Of a stretch of DNA of 64,000 nt, positions 18,464 through 26,228 are shown piece after piece. Both the position numbers and the translations under genes were made by a program. Below the pieces are notes generated by a model that made no database searches, was not told where the DNA came from, and saw nothing but the letters and a program-made list of their open reading frames with translations. Each line of letters starts with the position of its first letter. The stretch's first letter is position 1. Source of the DNA: Solirubrobacter phytolaccae (lineage in GTDB: Bacteria; Actinomycetota; Thermoleophilia; Solirubrobacterales; Solirubrobacteraceae); NCBI RefSeq assembly GCF_027587195.1, contig NZ_JAPDDP010000003.1, forward strand, positions 1-64,000. The letters run 5' to 3'.

Positions 18464-19729
18464 CTAACCGGTCGGCGTCGGCGTCTCGACCGCGAGCACC
18501 GTCGGCGTCGCCGCGGGGGTGACCGTCGGCGCGGCGGTCGGCGCGACCGTGGGCGCGAGGGTCGGGGTCGGCGTGGGCGTGGCCTTGCCACGCGGCGCTT
18601 CGCCCGACTCGCCGCCCGCGTCGCCGCCGGCGCTGACGCCCGTGCCGACAAGCTGGGGGTTCGGCTTGTACCCCTTGGGCTTGCGCTTCTTGGTGACGGC
18701 CGTCGGCGTCGGGGTCGGCGTCCACGTGGCGGTCGCCGTCGCGCGCGCCAGCACCACCGTCGCGGCCGGCGTCGGCGTGGCCTTCGGCTTCTTCTTCTTC
18801 TTGTGCTTGTTGGCCGGGACGAGCTCCGCCGTCTTCGGCGTCGGGGTCGCCGTCCTCACGATCGCCGGGATCCCGACCGTGACCGACGGCGCGGCCGCGA
18901 CGCCCGTCCCGACCGCCGTCAGGCACGCGGCGGTGCAGAGCTTCGCCGCGCCGATCTGCGCTTCCCACGCCGGGTTGAAGGCGATCAGGTCACGCACCTT
19001 GTCGCGGAACCCGGCCGTGCGGACGACGAGCCCGATCGGGATGAACAGCGCGACGCGCCGGCGCCGGCGGATCGAGCGGTGCGCGCGCTCGCACGCGCGG
19101 CAGGACTCCAGGTGCAGCGTGACCATGCCCGAGAGCCGCACGCCCCGCGCCGCCGCCGACTCCATCTCCACGCGCGCCTCGCCGCAGTCCAGGTCCGCCG
19201 CCTCGAGCCGGTGGTGCAGCGTGCGGCGCGACCGGGCGACGAGCGACTTCGCGGTGTCCGCGGGCACGTCGAGCGCCGAGCCGATCTCCTCGAGCGAGCG
19301 CCCTTCGAGCGCGCTGAGCTTGAGCGCCGTGCGCTGGCGCTCGGGCAGCGAGCTCATCGCCGCGACGACGCGGCCGAGCTCGTGCGCCTGCAGCGCGCGG
19401 GCCTCGGGGTCGTCCGCCACCTTCGCCGCCGCACCCGCGTCCAGCGGCAGCGCGTCGCGCTCACGCCGAGCGAGGTCTAAAGCCCGCCGCCACGCGATCG
19501 TCGACAGCCACGCGCGCACGTCCACCGGGCGCGTGCCGCCGACCAGCGCACGGTGCGCGGAGAGCAGCGCCTCCTGGACCGCGTCCTCGGCCAGCTCGGG
19601 CCGGAAGCGACGCGCGACGTAGCGCAGCAGCGGCTCCTGGTGGCGCTCCACGAGCTCGTCGAACGCGCGCTCGTCGCCGTCGCCGGCCCGTGCGGCGAGC
19701 CGGCGGTCGTGCTCATGGTCGTCTGACAT
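18464..19729 (-). CDS. ECF sigma factor fused to zinc-binding anti-sigma-like domain and Pro/Thr-rich tail
   Basis: 421 residues from the ATG at 19729; an ATG at 19780 is possible but crosses into the divergent promoter region. Residues 10-80 are sigma region 2 (RPELAEDAVQEALLSAHRAL) and 125-175 region 4 (LPERQRTALKLSALEGRSLE). Residues 182-213 carry Cys182 and H206-x3-C210-x2-C213, the ZAS zinc signature of anti-sigma factors. A basic patch RRRRR and a hydrophobic stretch VALFIPIGLVV (225-236) follow, then a second hydrophobic segment (262-290). The last 130 residues are a Lys-rich and then TPTPTP-type extracellular-like tail. The gene thus appears to join a sigma factor with its own membrane-tethered zinc anti-sigma domain. 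ECF groups with C-terminal extensions are known in Actinobacteria, but the regulon is unknown. Confidence 0.75.
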   Translation of the reverse strand: MSDDHEHDRRLAARAGDGDERAFDELVERHQEPLLRYVARRFRPELAEDAVQEALLSAHRALVGGTRPVDVRAWLSTIAWRRALDLARRERDALPLDAGAAAKVADDPEARALQAHELGRVVAAMSSLPERQRTALKLSALEGRSLEEIGSALDVPADTAKSLVARSRRTLHHRLEAADLDCGEARVEMESAAARGVRLSGMVTLHLESCRACERAHRSIRRRRRVALFIPIGLVVRTAGFRDKVRDLIAFNPAWEAQIGAAKLCTAACLTAVGTGVAAAPSVTVGIPAIVRTATPTPKTAELVPANKHKKKKKPKATPTPAATVVLARATATATWTPTPTPTAVTKKRKPKGYKPNPQLVGTGVSAGGDAGGESGEAPRGKATPTPTPTLAPTVAPTAAPTVTPAATPTVLAVETPTPTG

Positions 19730-19825
19730 CCGCACGTCAGACGCACGATCGAGGGGAAGGTGTCGCAGCTTCTCGAACATTTCGAAGTGCCGACACCACG
19801 GGGCGGAGCGGCCGACGTGGAAGGT

Positions 19826-20410
19826 ATGCGAACCACCCTCCTCTCCACCATCGCGCTAGCCACACTTGCCATCGGCGCGAGCCCCGCCGCCGCCCAGCTC
19901 TCCGGCGGCGGTGACGGCGGCGCCGGCCCGGCCTCCGGCGGCGGCAGCGGCGGCGTCGAGCTCGTCGGCCCCGAGGACATGAAGCCCGTCGCGACCGAGA
20001 TCACGATCTCCGACGCTGCCGGCACCGGGGTCAAGACCCTGTCCTGCGAGTGGACGGAGCCGCAGGAGGACGACATGCCCTGCATCCGCTTCCAGGGCGA
20101 CCCGCAGACCGCGTTCGCGGCGATCGAGGAGCACGGCGGCGTCCGTGCCGATCAGGTCACCAAGACCGAGCACGGCGAGATGGCGATCGCCTACTCCAAG
20201 CGCGCCGACGGCACCTGGCTGATCCGCAGCAAGGGCACGATCGACGGCGAGTACATGCACTTCGGCCGCGTCTGCACCGCCGACGGCCAGAAGTGCCAGA
20301 TCTGGGACGCCGACGGCGCCAAGCTCGCGCAGAAGAAGGTCCGCGCCGCCGCGTCGAAGCTGCGCTCCGGGAAGATCGACAACTCGAAGCGCAGCCCTCG
20401 CCGTAAGTAG
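19826..20410 (+). CDS. Secreted hypothetical protein
   Basis: 194 residues from the ATG at 19826, preceded by GGAAGG; a GTG at 19760 is an alternative but adds a non-signal N-terminus. The signal peptide is MRTTLLSTIALATLAIGASPAAAQ. A Gly-rich linker follows, then a globular part with Cys pairs (SCEW, MPCIRF, RVCTADGQKC) and a basic end (KRSPRRK). I recognise no family. It is divergent from the sigma/anti-sigma fusion gene, 96 bases away, and could be under its control. Confidence 0.6.
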   Translation: MRTTLLSTIALATLAIGASPAAAQLSGGGDGGAGPASGGGSGGVELVGPEDMKPVATEITISDAAGTGVKTLSCEWTEPQEDDMPCIRFQGDPQTAFAAIEEHGGVRADQVTKTEHGEMAIAYSKRADGTWLIRSKGTIDGEYMHFGRVCTADGQKCQIWDADGAKLAQKKVRAAASKLRSGKIDNSKRSPRRK

Positions 20411-21256
20411 CTAGGCCCCCGCCGCCGCCGCGGCGACCGGTCCGGCCACGCCCTGCATGCCGCGGGCGTTGGGATGGAACGGCGCCGCGGCGTTGCCGGG
20501 GATCAGCGGCTCCACCCAACGCGTGCCGGAGGACTTGCACGCGTCCTTGCCGAGGCTCGCCGTGTAGGCGTCCACGAGCCGCGCCCCCGCCTTGCTCGCC
20601 TCGCGGGCGATCATCGCGTTCAGCTCGAGCTGGATCCCGCGCACGTACGGCACGTCCGCCCACGCCATCGGCACCTGCGGCCAGCAGCCGGAGCCGCTCG
20701 ACGGCAGGATCGCCTCGTAGTTGAGGACCAGGATCCGCGCGCTGGTGCGCGCCTTGATGCCGGCGAGCACGGCGGCGACCTTCGGCGCCGTCGCGGTGAT
20801 CCGCGCGCGCAGCTCGTCGACCCCGTTGCGGACGTACTTGTCCTGGCACGGCCGGCCGAACGGGTTCGCGGTCTGGCAGTTCGTGAGGATGTCGGTGAAG
20901 CCGATGTCGTTGCCGCCGATCTGCAGCGACACCACGCGGGTGTCGGCGGCGATCGCGTTCAGCTGCGGCGGGTTCGTGCCTGCGTACGTGCTCTGCGGCG
21001 TCGTCATCTCCGCCGTCTCCGCACCGCTGCAGGAGGCGTCGTTGAGGGTCTTGCCGAGCTGCGCGGACGCGAGCCGCGCGTAGTTGCGCGTGGAGCGCAG
21101 ACAGCCGAGCGGGTTGAGCGTCTGGCTCGGGATCAGCGGGCCGGCGGCGAACGAGTCACCGAGCCCGACCCAGTAGGCCGCGTTGGCGGACGCCGGGGCG
21201 ACCGCGAGGGCTCCAACCGTCGCGGCCGCAGCCGCGAGCGCGCGCAACTTGAGCAC
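20411..21256 (-). CDS. Secreted GDSL/SGNH-type lipase or esterase
   Basis: 281 residues from the GTG at 21256, which has GGAGG at a suitable distance; a GTG six bases upstream is possible. The signal peptide (LKLRALAAAAATVGALAVAPASANA) is followed directly by block I GLGDSFAAG with the nucleophile Ser. Block III GGNDIGF and the C-terminal HPNARG block with the catalytic His are present, so the SGNH catalytic set is complete. It is an exported hydrolase acting on lipid or carbohydrate esters; cell-wall or substrate specificity is not readable. Its stop abuts the stop of the preceding convergent gene. Confidence 0.85.
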   Translation of the reverse strand: MLKLRALAAAAATVGALAVAPASANAAYWVGLGDSFAAGPLIPSQTLNPLGCLRSTRNYARLASAQLGKTLNDASCSGAETAEMTTPQSTYAGTNPPQLNAIAADTRVVSLQIGGNDIGFTDILTNCQTANPFGRPCQDKYVRNGVDELRARITATAPKVAAVLAGIKARTSARILVLNYEAILPSSGSGCWPQVPMAWADVPYVRGIQLELNAMIAREASKAGARLVDAYTASLGKDACKSSGTRWVEPLIPGNAAAPFHPNARGMQGVAGPVAAAAAGA

Positions 21257-21337
21257 GTGCACTTCTCCTCCCGCCGGGGATGACGCTGGACGGCCTTCGA
21301 GGTTCCTCCGGTTCTGACGACCTGTCAAATTGGAACC

Positions 21338-21946
21338 GTGCTCGCACTGATCGTGTCCGTGCTGGCCACGGCCGCCGCGCCGCAGCCGACCATCGTCCAG
21401 AAGCCGATCCCGTTCCCGCGGGCGCGCAAGACGCAGATGGCCGCGTACTCCAAGCGCCACTACGGGATCGACTCCTACCGGCTGCGCGAGCCGAAGGTCA
21501 TCGTCGAGCACTACACGGTCACCGAGACCTTCCAGCAGACCTACAACACGTTCGCGCCCAACAACCCGGACCCGGAGCTCAAGGAGCTGCCGGGCACGTG
21601 CGCGCACTACGTGATCGACCGCGACGGCACGATCTACCAGCTCGTCCCGCGCTCGATCATGTGCCGGCACACGGTCGGGCTCAACTACACGTCGTTCGGG
21701 ATCGAGCACGTGGGGATGAGCGACGGCGACGTGATGGGCAACAAGCGCCAGCTCGCCGCGTCGCTGCGGCTCACGCGCTGGCTGCGCTGCCGGTACGGGA
21801 TCGCGACCAAGGACGTGATCGGCCACAGCGAGTCGCTCTCCTCGCCCTTCCACACGGAGCGCGTCGAACGGCTCAAGCAGCAGACGCACGGCGACATGAC
21901 GCGCGCGACGATGAAGAAGTATCGGGCGCAACTCGGCGCCTGCTGA
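21338..21946 (+). CDS. N-acetylmuramoyl-L-alanine amidase (Amidase_2/PGRP-like), exported
   Basis: 202 residues from a GTG. A short hydrophobic start (LALIVSVLATAAA) looks like a signal peptide with a weak basic end. Amidase_2 features follow: IVEHYTVTETF with the first zinc His, HYVIDRDGTIYQLVPRS, MCRHTVGLNYTSFGIEHVG, and DVIGHSESLSSPF. This is a zinc peptidoglycan hydrolase, cleaving between MurNAc and the stem peptide. The residues agree with the family but no structure was available. It is 14 bases before the Beta_propel gene and likely cotranscribed. Confidence 0.78.
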   Translation: MLALIVSVLATAAAPQPTIVQKPIPFPRARKTQMAAYSKRHYGIDSYRLREPKVIVEHYTVTETFQQTYNTFAPNNPDPELKELPGTCAHYVIDRDGTIYQLVPRSIMCRHTVGLNYTSFGIEHVGMSDGDVMGNKRQLAASLRLTRWLRCRYGIATKDVIGHSESLSSPFHTERVERLKQQTHGDMTRATMKKYRAQLGAC

Positions 21947-21959
21947 GTACCTTCACCGC

Positions 21960-23795
21960 ATGAGATCCCTCGCGGCGGTCACGCTCGTCCTGGCTCTCGT
22001 GTGCGCCGACGCCGCGAGTGCCGCCACCAAGAAGCAGCGCCCACGCCTGAAGGCGTTCGACTCGTGCACCCAGCTGGTGGACTACGCGCGCGCCGGGGCG
22101 CAGCGCACGGCCGGCGGTGTCGGCGTGACACCGCGCGTCGCTCCGCAGCCCACCGACGCTGTCGTCACCCCGCCGCTGATGCCGCCGCCGAACGCCCGCG
22201 CGGAGGACGTCACCACCGCGGCGCCGGTCTCCGGCGGGACGGAGGTCGGGGGGACTGTCGAGTTCTCCGGCACCAACGTGCAGGAGATCGGCGTCGACGA
22301 GCCCGACATCCTCAAGACGGACGGCCGCCGGATCTTCGCCGTGACCGACAAGGCCCTGCGCGTCGTGGACGTGGCGAGCTCGACCGTGACCGGCGTGCTC
22401 CCGCTCGAGGGCTCCGGCCACAAGCTGCTCCTGCGCGGCGATCGGATCCTGGCCGTCGCGTCCAAGGGCACCGACGCCGGGCCGGAGCCGCGCCCCGTCG
22501 CCCCGGAGTTCGCGCCGACGGCGCCGGTGACGATCGTCACCGAGATCGACGTCTCGGGCGCGCCGAAGGTCATGCGCACGATGGAGGTTCCGGGCCGCTT
22601 CGTCGACGCGCGCCAGAACGGCGCGGTCGCGCGCCTCGTGATCGACTCGGTCCCACAGCCGATCGCGGAGCCCGCCGACGCCGACGTGCGTGACTTCCTC
22701 GGCCAGACCACGCTCAAGAGCAACCTGTCGGGCAAGACGTTCAAGCGCAACCTCGCGCCTTGCGACGCCGTCACGCGGCCCGCGCAGTTCTCGGGCCTGG
22801 ACGTGCTGGCGATTCTCACCGTCGACCTGGACCGCGGCATGTACTCGCTCGACCGCGACGGCGTGATGGCCGGCGCGCAGGTCGTCTACGGCTCCGGGGG
22901 CTCGCTCTACGTCGCCAGCCGCCGCTACATCCGGGCGGTCGAGACGACCGGCCAGGCGCCGGAGGGCGTGCAGACCGAGATCCACCGCTTCGACATCTCC
23001 GACCCCACGAAGACCGTGTACCGCGCCTCGGGCGCCGTGCCCGGGTTCGTCTTGAACAACTACGCGCTCTCCGAGCACGAGGGCAAGCTGCGCGTGGCCA
23101 CGACCGAGGAGCCGACATGGACGCCGGGCACCGCCGGGACGCCCAGCCAGAGCACGATCACCGTGCTCGACCAGCAGGCGAACAAGCTCGTGCGGGTCGG
23201 CTCGGTGACCGGGCTCGGCCAGGGCGAGCGGATCTACGCCGTGCGCTTCATGGGCGACAAGGGCTACGTCGTGACCTTCCGCCAGATCGACCCGCTCTAC
23301 ACGCTCGACCTCGCGGACCCGACCGCGCCGAAGGTGGTCGGCGAGCTCAAGATCCCGGGCTACTCGGCCTACCTGCATCCCGTCGGCGAGGGCCGGCTGC
23401 TCGGCATCGGCCGGGACGGCGGCGACGTGCAGGCGTCGCTGTTCGACGTGTCCAACCTCGCGAATCCCCAGCGCCTGGCGCTGCACTCGTTCGGCTCGGG
23501 CTTCACCCCGGTCGAGAACGAGTCGCACGCGTTCCTGTACTGGGCGAAGTCGAACCTGGCCGTGATCCCGCTGCAGACGCACGCGGCGCCGCAGTTCGCC
23601 GGCGTGGCGGGGCTCACGATCGGCCCGAACACGCTCAGCGAGCTGGGCCGCATCGCCCACCGGGCGACCGACCGCGGCAACACGCCGATCGAGCGCTCGT
23701 TCGTGATCGGCGACCGGCTCTACACGCTGTCGTACCTCGGCGTGCAGTCGAGCGCGCTCGCCACCTTCGGCGGGCTCAGCTACACCGCGTTCTAG
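21960..23795 (+). CDS. Secreted Beta_propel-domain protein
   Basis: 611 residues with a signal peptide (MRSLAAVTLVLALVCADAASA). The diagnostic FSGTNVQEIGVDEPDILKTD (near residue 97) and repeated blades (IFAVTDKALRVVDVAS, LYVASRRYIRAV, LFDVSNLANPQRLALHSF) identify the Beta_propel family of exported propellers with unknown function. A hydrophilic linker with P, T and A sits between the signal and the propeller. It lies just after the amidase gene, so a role at the cell surface is likely. A hairpin terminator begins 26 bases after its stop. Confidence 0.85.
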   Translation: MRSLAAVTLVLALVCADAASAATKKQRPRLKAFDSCTQLVDYARAGAQRTAGGVGVTPRVAPQPTDAVVTPPLMPPPNARAEDVTTAAPVSGGTEVGGTVEFSGTNVQEIGVDEPDILKTDGRRIFAVTDKALRVVDVASSTVTGVLPLEGSGHKLLLRGDRILAVASKGTDAGPEPRPVAPEFAPTAPVTIVTEIDVSGAPKVMRTMEVPGRFVDARQNGAVARLVIDSVPQPIAEPADADVRDFLGQTTLKSNLSGKTFKRNLAPCDAVTRPAQFSGLDVLAILTVDLDRGMYSLDRDGVMAGAQVVYGSGGSLYVASRRYIRAVETTGQAPEGVQTEIHRFDISDPTKTVYRASGAVPGFVLNNYALSEHEGKLRVATTEEPTWTPGTAGTPSQSTITVLDQQANKLVRVGSVTGLGQGERIYAVRFMGDKGYVVTFRQIDPLYTLDLADPTAPKVVGELKIPGYSAYLHPVGEGRLLGIGRDGGDVQASLFDVSNLANPQRLALHSFGSGFTPVENESHAFLYWAKSNLAVIPLQTHAAPQFAGVAGLTIGPNTLSELGRIAHRATDRGNTPIERSFVIGDRLYTLSYLGVQSSALATFGGLSYTAF

Positions 23796-23820
23796 GCGCG
23801 ACGTGGCCCTTTAAAGGGGT

Positions 23821-23866
23821 AACGCCGCGGCGCTTGGAGGAGAGGGGTTCCAAGCGCCGCGGCGTT
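23821..23866. terminator. Long GC hairpin, probable bidirectional terminator
   Basis: Arms 23821-23838 and 23849-23866 (AACGCCGCGGCGCTTGGA and its exact complement) form an 18-bp perfect stem around a 10-base loop. A T-tract is absent on the + strand. It lies between the end of the Beta_propel gene (23795) and the end of the minus-strand short ORF (23894), so it can serve both. Confidence 0.65.
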
Positions 23867-23893
23867 GAGGGTTGCTCACGTCCAGGAGAGGGG

Positions 23894-23965
23894 TTAGGAC
23901 GCGAACGCTGTCGTGGCCAGGAGGGTCAGGAGGGTGTCGGCCACGACGTTGATCACGAAACCCAT
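23894..23965 (-). CDS. Candidate 23-residue hydrophobic peptide
   Basis: ATG at 23965 to TAA at 23894. The peptide begins MGFVINVVAD, has TLLTLLATT in the middle and ends AFAS; apart from one Asp and one Asn it is hydrophobic or neutral, so a membrane-associated or leader peptide is possible. The start is preceded by GAGGAAGG, a strong Shine-Dalgarno sequence at good spacing, rare in this window and the main reason to believe it. Downstream on the same strand stands the 18-bp hairpin. It is the only coding candidate in the 325-base gap 23796-24120. There is no recognised homologue; it may be chance. Confidence 0.45.
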   Translation of the reverse strand: MGFVINVVADTLLTLLATTAFAS

Positions 23966-24072
23966 GGTGGACCCCTTCCTCAAGGTTCCGGTAAGCCGAC
24001 CCTCAATTGTCCTTAAGGGCTTCCCCAGCTGTTCATTAAGGCGTGGGGGGTGCGGCTACCACGAGTATCGAG

Positions 24073-24092
24073 ACGAGACGGTTGCGTTTCGT
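24073..24092. promoter_or_regulatory. TetR-type operator overlapping the MFS promoter
   Basis: Half-sites ACGAGACG (24073-24080) and CGTTTCGT (24085-24092) are inverted with one mismatch across a 4-base spacer. TTGCGT at 24082-24087 could be a -35 element 16 bases before TTACTG. A TetR gene lies at the 3' end of the same operon, so autoregulation through this site is likely. Confidence 0.5.
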
Positions 24093-24120
24093 ATCTATCG
24101 GCGTTACTGTCGGTCGAGTT

Positions 24121-25632
24121 ATGAAACGGAACAGTCTCGTTTCGAGCGAAGCGCTCGACCCCCGCCGCTGGTGGACGCTTGCCGTCCTGTGCCTGTCGCT
24201 GCTCGTGATCGGGCTCGACAACACGATCCTCAACGTCGCGCTGCCCACGCTGCAGCGCGACCTCGACGCCACGACCTCCGAGCTGCAGTGGATCGTCGAC
24301 GTCTACATGCTCGTGTTCGCGGGCGTGCTGCTCACCGCCGGCTCGCTCGGCGACCGCTTCGGCCGCAAGCGCGCGCTCACGCTCGGGCTGCTGATCTTCG
24401 GCTTCGGCTCACTCGGCTCCGCGCTCGCGGAGGACCCGGCGCAGCTGATCGCCATGCGCGCCGTGATGGGCGTCGGCGGTGCGTTCATCATGCCGTCGAC
24501 GCTGTCGATCCTCACCGCGACGTTCCCCGCGCACGAGCGCGGGAAGGCGATCGGCATCTGGGCGGGCTTCTCGGGCCTCGGCATCGCGATCGGCCCGGTC
24601 GCGGGCGGCTGGCTGATCGAGCACGCCGATTGGAGCTGGATCTTCCTCGTGAACCTGCCGATCGTGCTCGGCGCACTCGTCGCCGGCCGCTGGCTCGTGC
24701 CCGAGAGCCGCGACGAGTCGGCACCACAGCTCGACCTGCGCGGCTTCACGCTTTCCTTCGCCGCACTGTCGACGCTGATCTGGGGCCTGATCGAGGCGCC
24801 CGCGCGCGGCTGGACGGACGGGCTCGTCCTGGCGGCCTTCGCGGTCGCGGCCGTCGTGCTCGTCGCCTTCGTCCGCTGGGAGCGGCGCGCGCCCGCCCCC
24901 ATGCTCGACATCGCGCTGTTCCGCAACCCGCGCTTCAGCGCCTCGAGCGCCGCGATCTCGCTCGCCTTCTTCGCGCTGTTCGGGATGATCTTCTTCCTCA
25001 CCCAGTACCTGCAGATGGTGCGCGGCTACGACGCGCTGGAAGCGGGCCTGCGCACGCTGCCGGTCGCGGTCGGGCTCATCCTCGGCGGGCCGTCGAGCGC
25101 CAAGCTGGCCGAGCGCTTCGGGCTGCGCGTGGTCGTGCCGCTCGGGCTCGTGCTCGTCGCCGGCGGGATGTCCCTGCTCGCGCTCGCCGACGCGGACTCC
25201 GGCTACGGCCTGATCGCCGGCATGCTCCTGCTGCTCGGCTACGGGATCGGCACCGCGATGGCACCCGCGACGGACGCGATCATGGGCTCGCTGCCCGAGG
25301 CCAAGATGAGCGTGGGCTCGGCGATCAACGACACGACCCGCGTCGCCGGTGGCGCGCTCGGCGTGGCGGTGCTCGGCTCGCTCCTGGCCAGCGGGTACCG
25401 TGGAGACATGGACTCGTTCGGCGGCCTGCCCGAGGTGGCGCGCGACTCGCTCGCGGGCGCGCTCATGCTCGGCGACCCGCAGGTCGCGGCCGCCGCCCAG
25501 GACGCGTTCGTGTCTGGCATGCACACCGCCGCGCTCGTCGCCGCCGCCGTCGCGCTCGCGGGCGCCGCGATCGCCGCGATCTTCCTGCCCAGCGAGGAGC
25601 GCGCGCCCGCGCGGGAAGCCGTGGCAGCTTGA
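24121..25632 (+). CDS. MFS drug exporter, DHA2 (14-TMS, EmrB/QacA) family
   Basis: 503 residues from the ATG at 24121. Motif D-like LDNTILNVALPTLQRDL in TM1 and motif A GSLGDRFGRKRAL after TM2 mark the DHA2 family. Motif C-like GLGIAIGPVAGGWL in TM5 indicates an antiporter. About 14 hydrophobic segments can be counted. It exports small toxic molecules, driven by protons, from the inner membrane. The TTG of the TetR gene overlaps its stop (TTGA), so the pair is translationally coupled, and palindromic operators precede it. Confidence 0.88.
   Translation: MKRNSLVSSEALDPRRWWTLAVLCLSLLVIGLDNTILNVALPTLQRDLDATTSELQWIVDVYMLVFAGVLLTAGSLGDRFGRKRALTLGLLIFGFGSLGSALAEDPAQLIAMRAVMGVGGAFIMPSTLSILTATFPAHERGKAIGIWAGFSGLGIAIGPVAGGWLIEHADWSWIFLVNLPIVLGALVAGRWLVPESRDESAPQLDLRGFTLSFAALSTLIWGLIEAPARGWTDGLVLAAFAVAAVVLVAFVRWERRAPAPMLDIALFRNPRFSASSAAISLAFFALFGMIFFLTQYLQMVRGYDALEAGLRTLPVAVGLILGGPSSAKLAERFGLRVVVPLGLVLVAGGMSLLALADADSGYGLIAGMLLLLGYGIGTAMAPATDAIMGSLPEAKMSVGSAINDTTRVAGGALGVAVLGSLLASGYRGDMDSFGGLPEVARDSLAGALMLGDPQVAAAAQDAFVSGMHTAALVAAAVALAGAAIAAIFLPSEERAPAREAVAA
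24123..24143. promoter_or_regulatory. Second operator-like repeat at the MFS start codon
   Basis: GAAACG (24123-24128) and CGTTTC (24138-24143) are exact inverted copies across nine bases and share the CGTTTC core with the site at 24073-24092. The position over the start codon suits a repressor that blocks both transcription and translation, but the longer spacing makes it weaker. Confidence 0.35.
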
Positions 25633-26228
25633 GCGACGTCGAGACGCGACCCCCGGGGAGGCCTCGTTCCGCCGAGGCGGACGAGGCCATCCTGCAGGCC
25701 GCGCTCGAGCTGATGGCCGCCGACGGCTACCGCGCGCTGACGATCGAACGCGTGCGGGAGCGCTCCGGCGTCGGCAAGGCGACGATCTACCGGCGCTACG
25801 GCTCCAAGGAGGAGCTCGTGCGCGCGGCGATCACCCACCTGAACTCGGACATCCCGCTGCCCGAGGACACGGGCTCGATCCAGGGCGACTTCGCGGCGAC
25901 CGCCCAGCTCGTGCTCGCGGGCGCCGCGAAGACCGGGGCGCTGACGCTGATGCCGCGGCTGCTGTCCGAGGTCGTCGGCGAGCCCCAGATGCACGCGCTC
26001 TTCTACGAGCACCTCGTCGAGCCGCGCCGCCGGGTGGTGCGCGGCATCGTCGAGCGCGCCAAGGCGCGCGGCGAGATCCGTCAGGACGTGGACACCGACA
26101 TGGCCATCGACCTGATGGTCGGCCCGTTCATCTACCGGCTGATCATGGCCGGCGGCGACGCCGCCGGCATCGGCAGCCCCGTCGACCTGCTCAACACCGT
26201 GATGGCCGGGCTCACTCCGAGGGCGTGA
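25629..26228 (+). CDS. TetR-family repressor of the adjacent exporter
   Basis: 199 residues from a TTG that overlaps the exporter stop. Helices 1-3 (ILQAALELMAADGYRALTIE, ...SGVGKATIYRRYGSKEEL) form the N-terminal helix-turn-helix; the C-terminal helices (RRRVVRGIVERAKARGEIR) form the ligand domain. It is the likely repressor acting on operators at 24073-24143. The last 17 bases overlap the convergent RNase D gene. Confidence 0.88.
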   Translation: MSDVETRPPGRPRSAEADEAILQAALELMAADGYRALTIERVRERSGVGKATIYRRYGSKEELVRAAITHLNSDIPLPEDTGSIQGDFAATAQLVLAGAAKTGALTLMPRLLSEVVGEPQMHALFYEHLVEPRRRVVRGIVERAKARGEIRQDVDTDMAIDLMVGPFIYRLIMAGGDAAGIGSPVDLLNTVMAGLTPRA

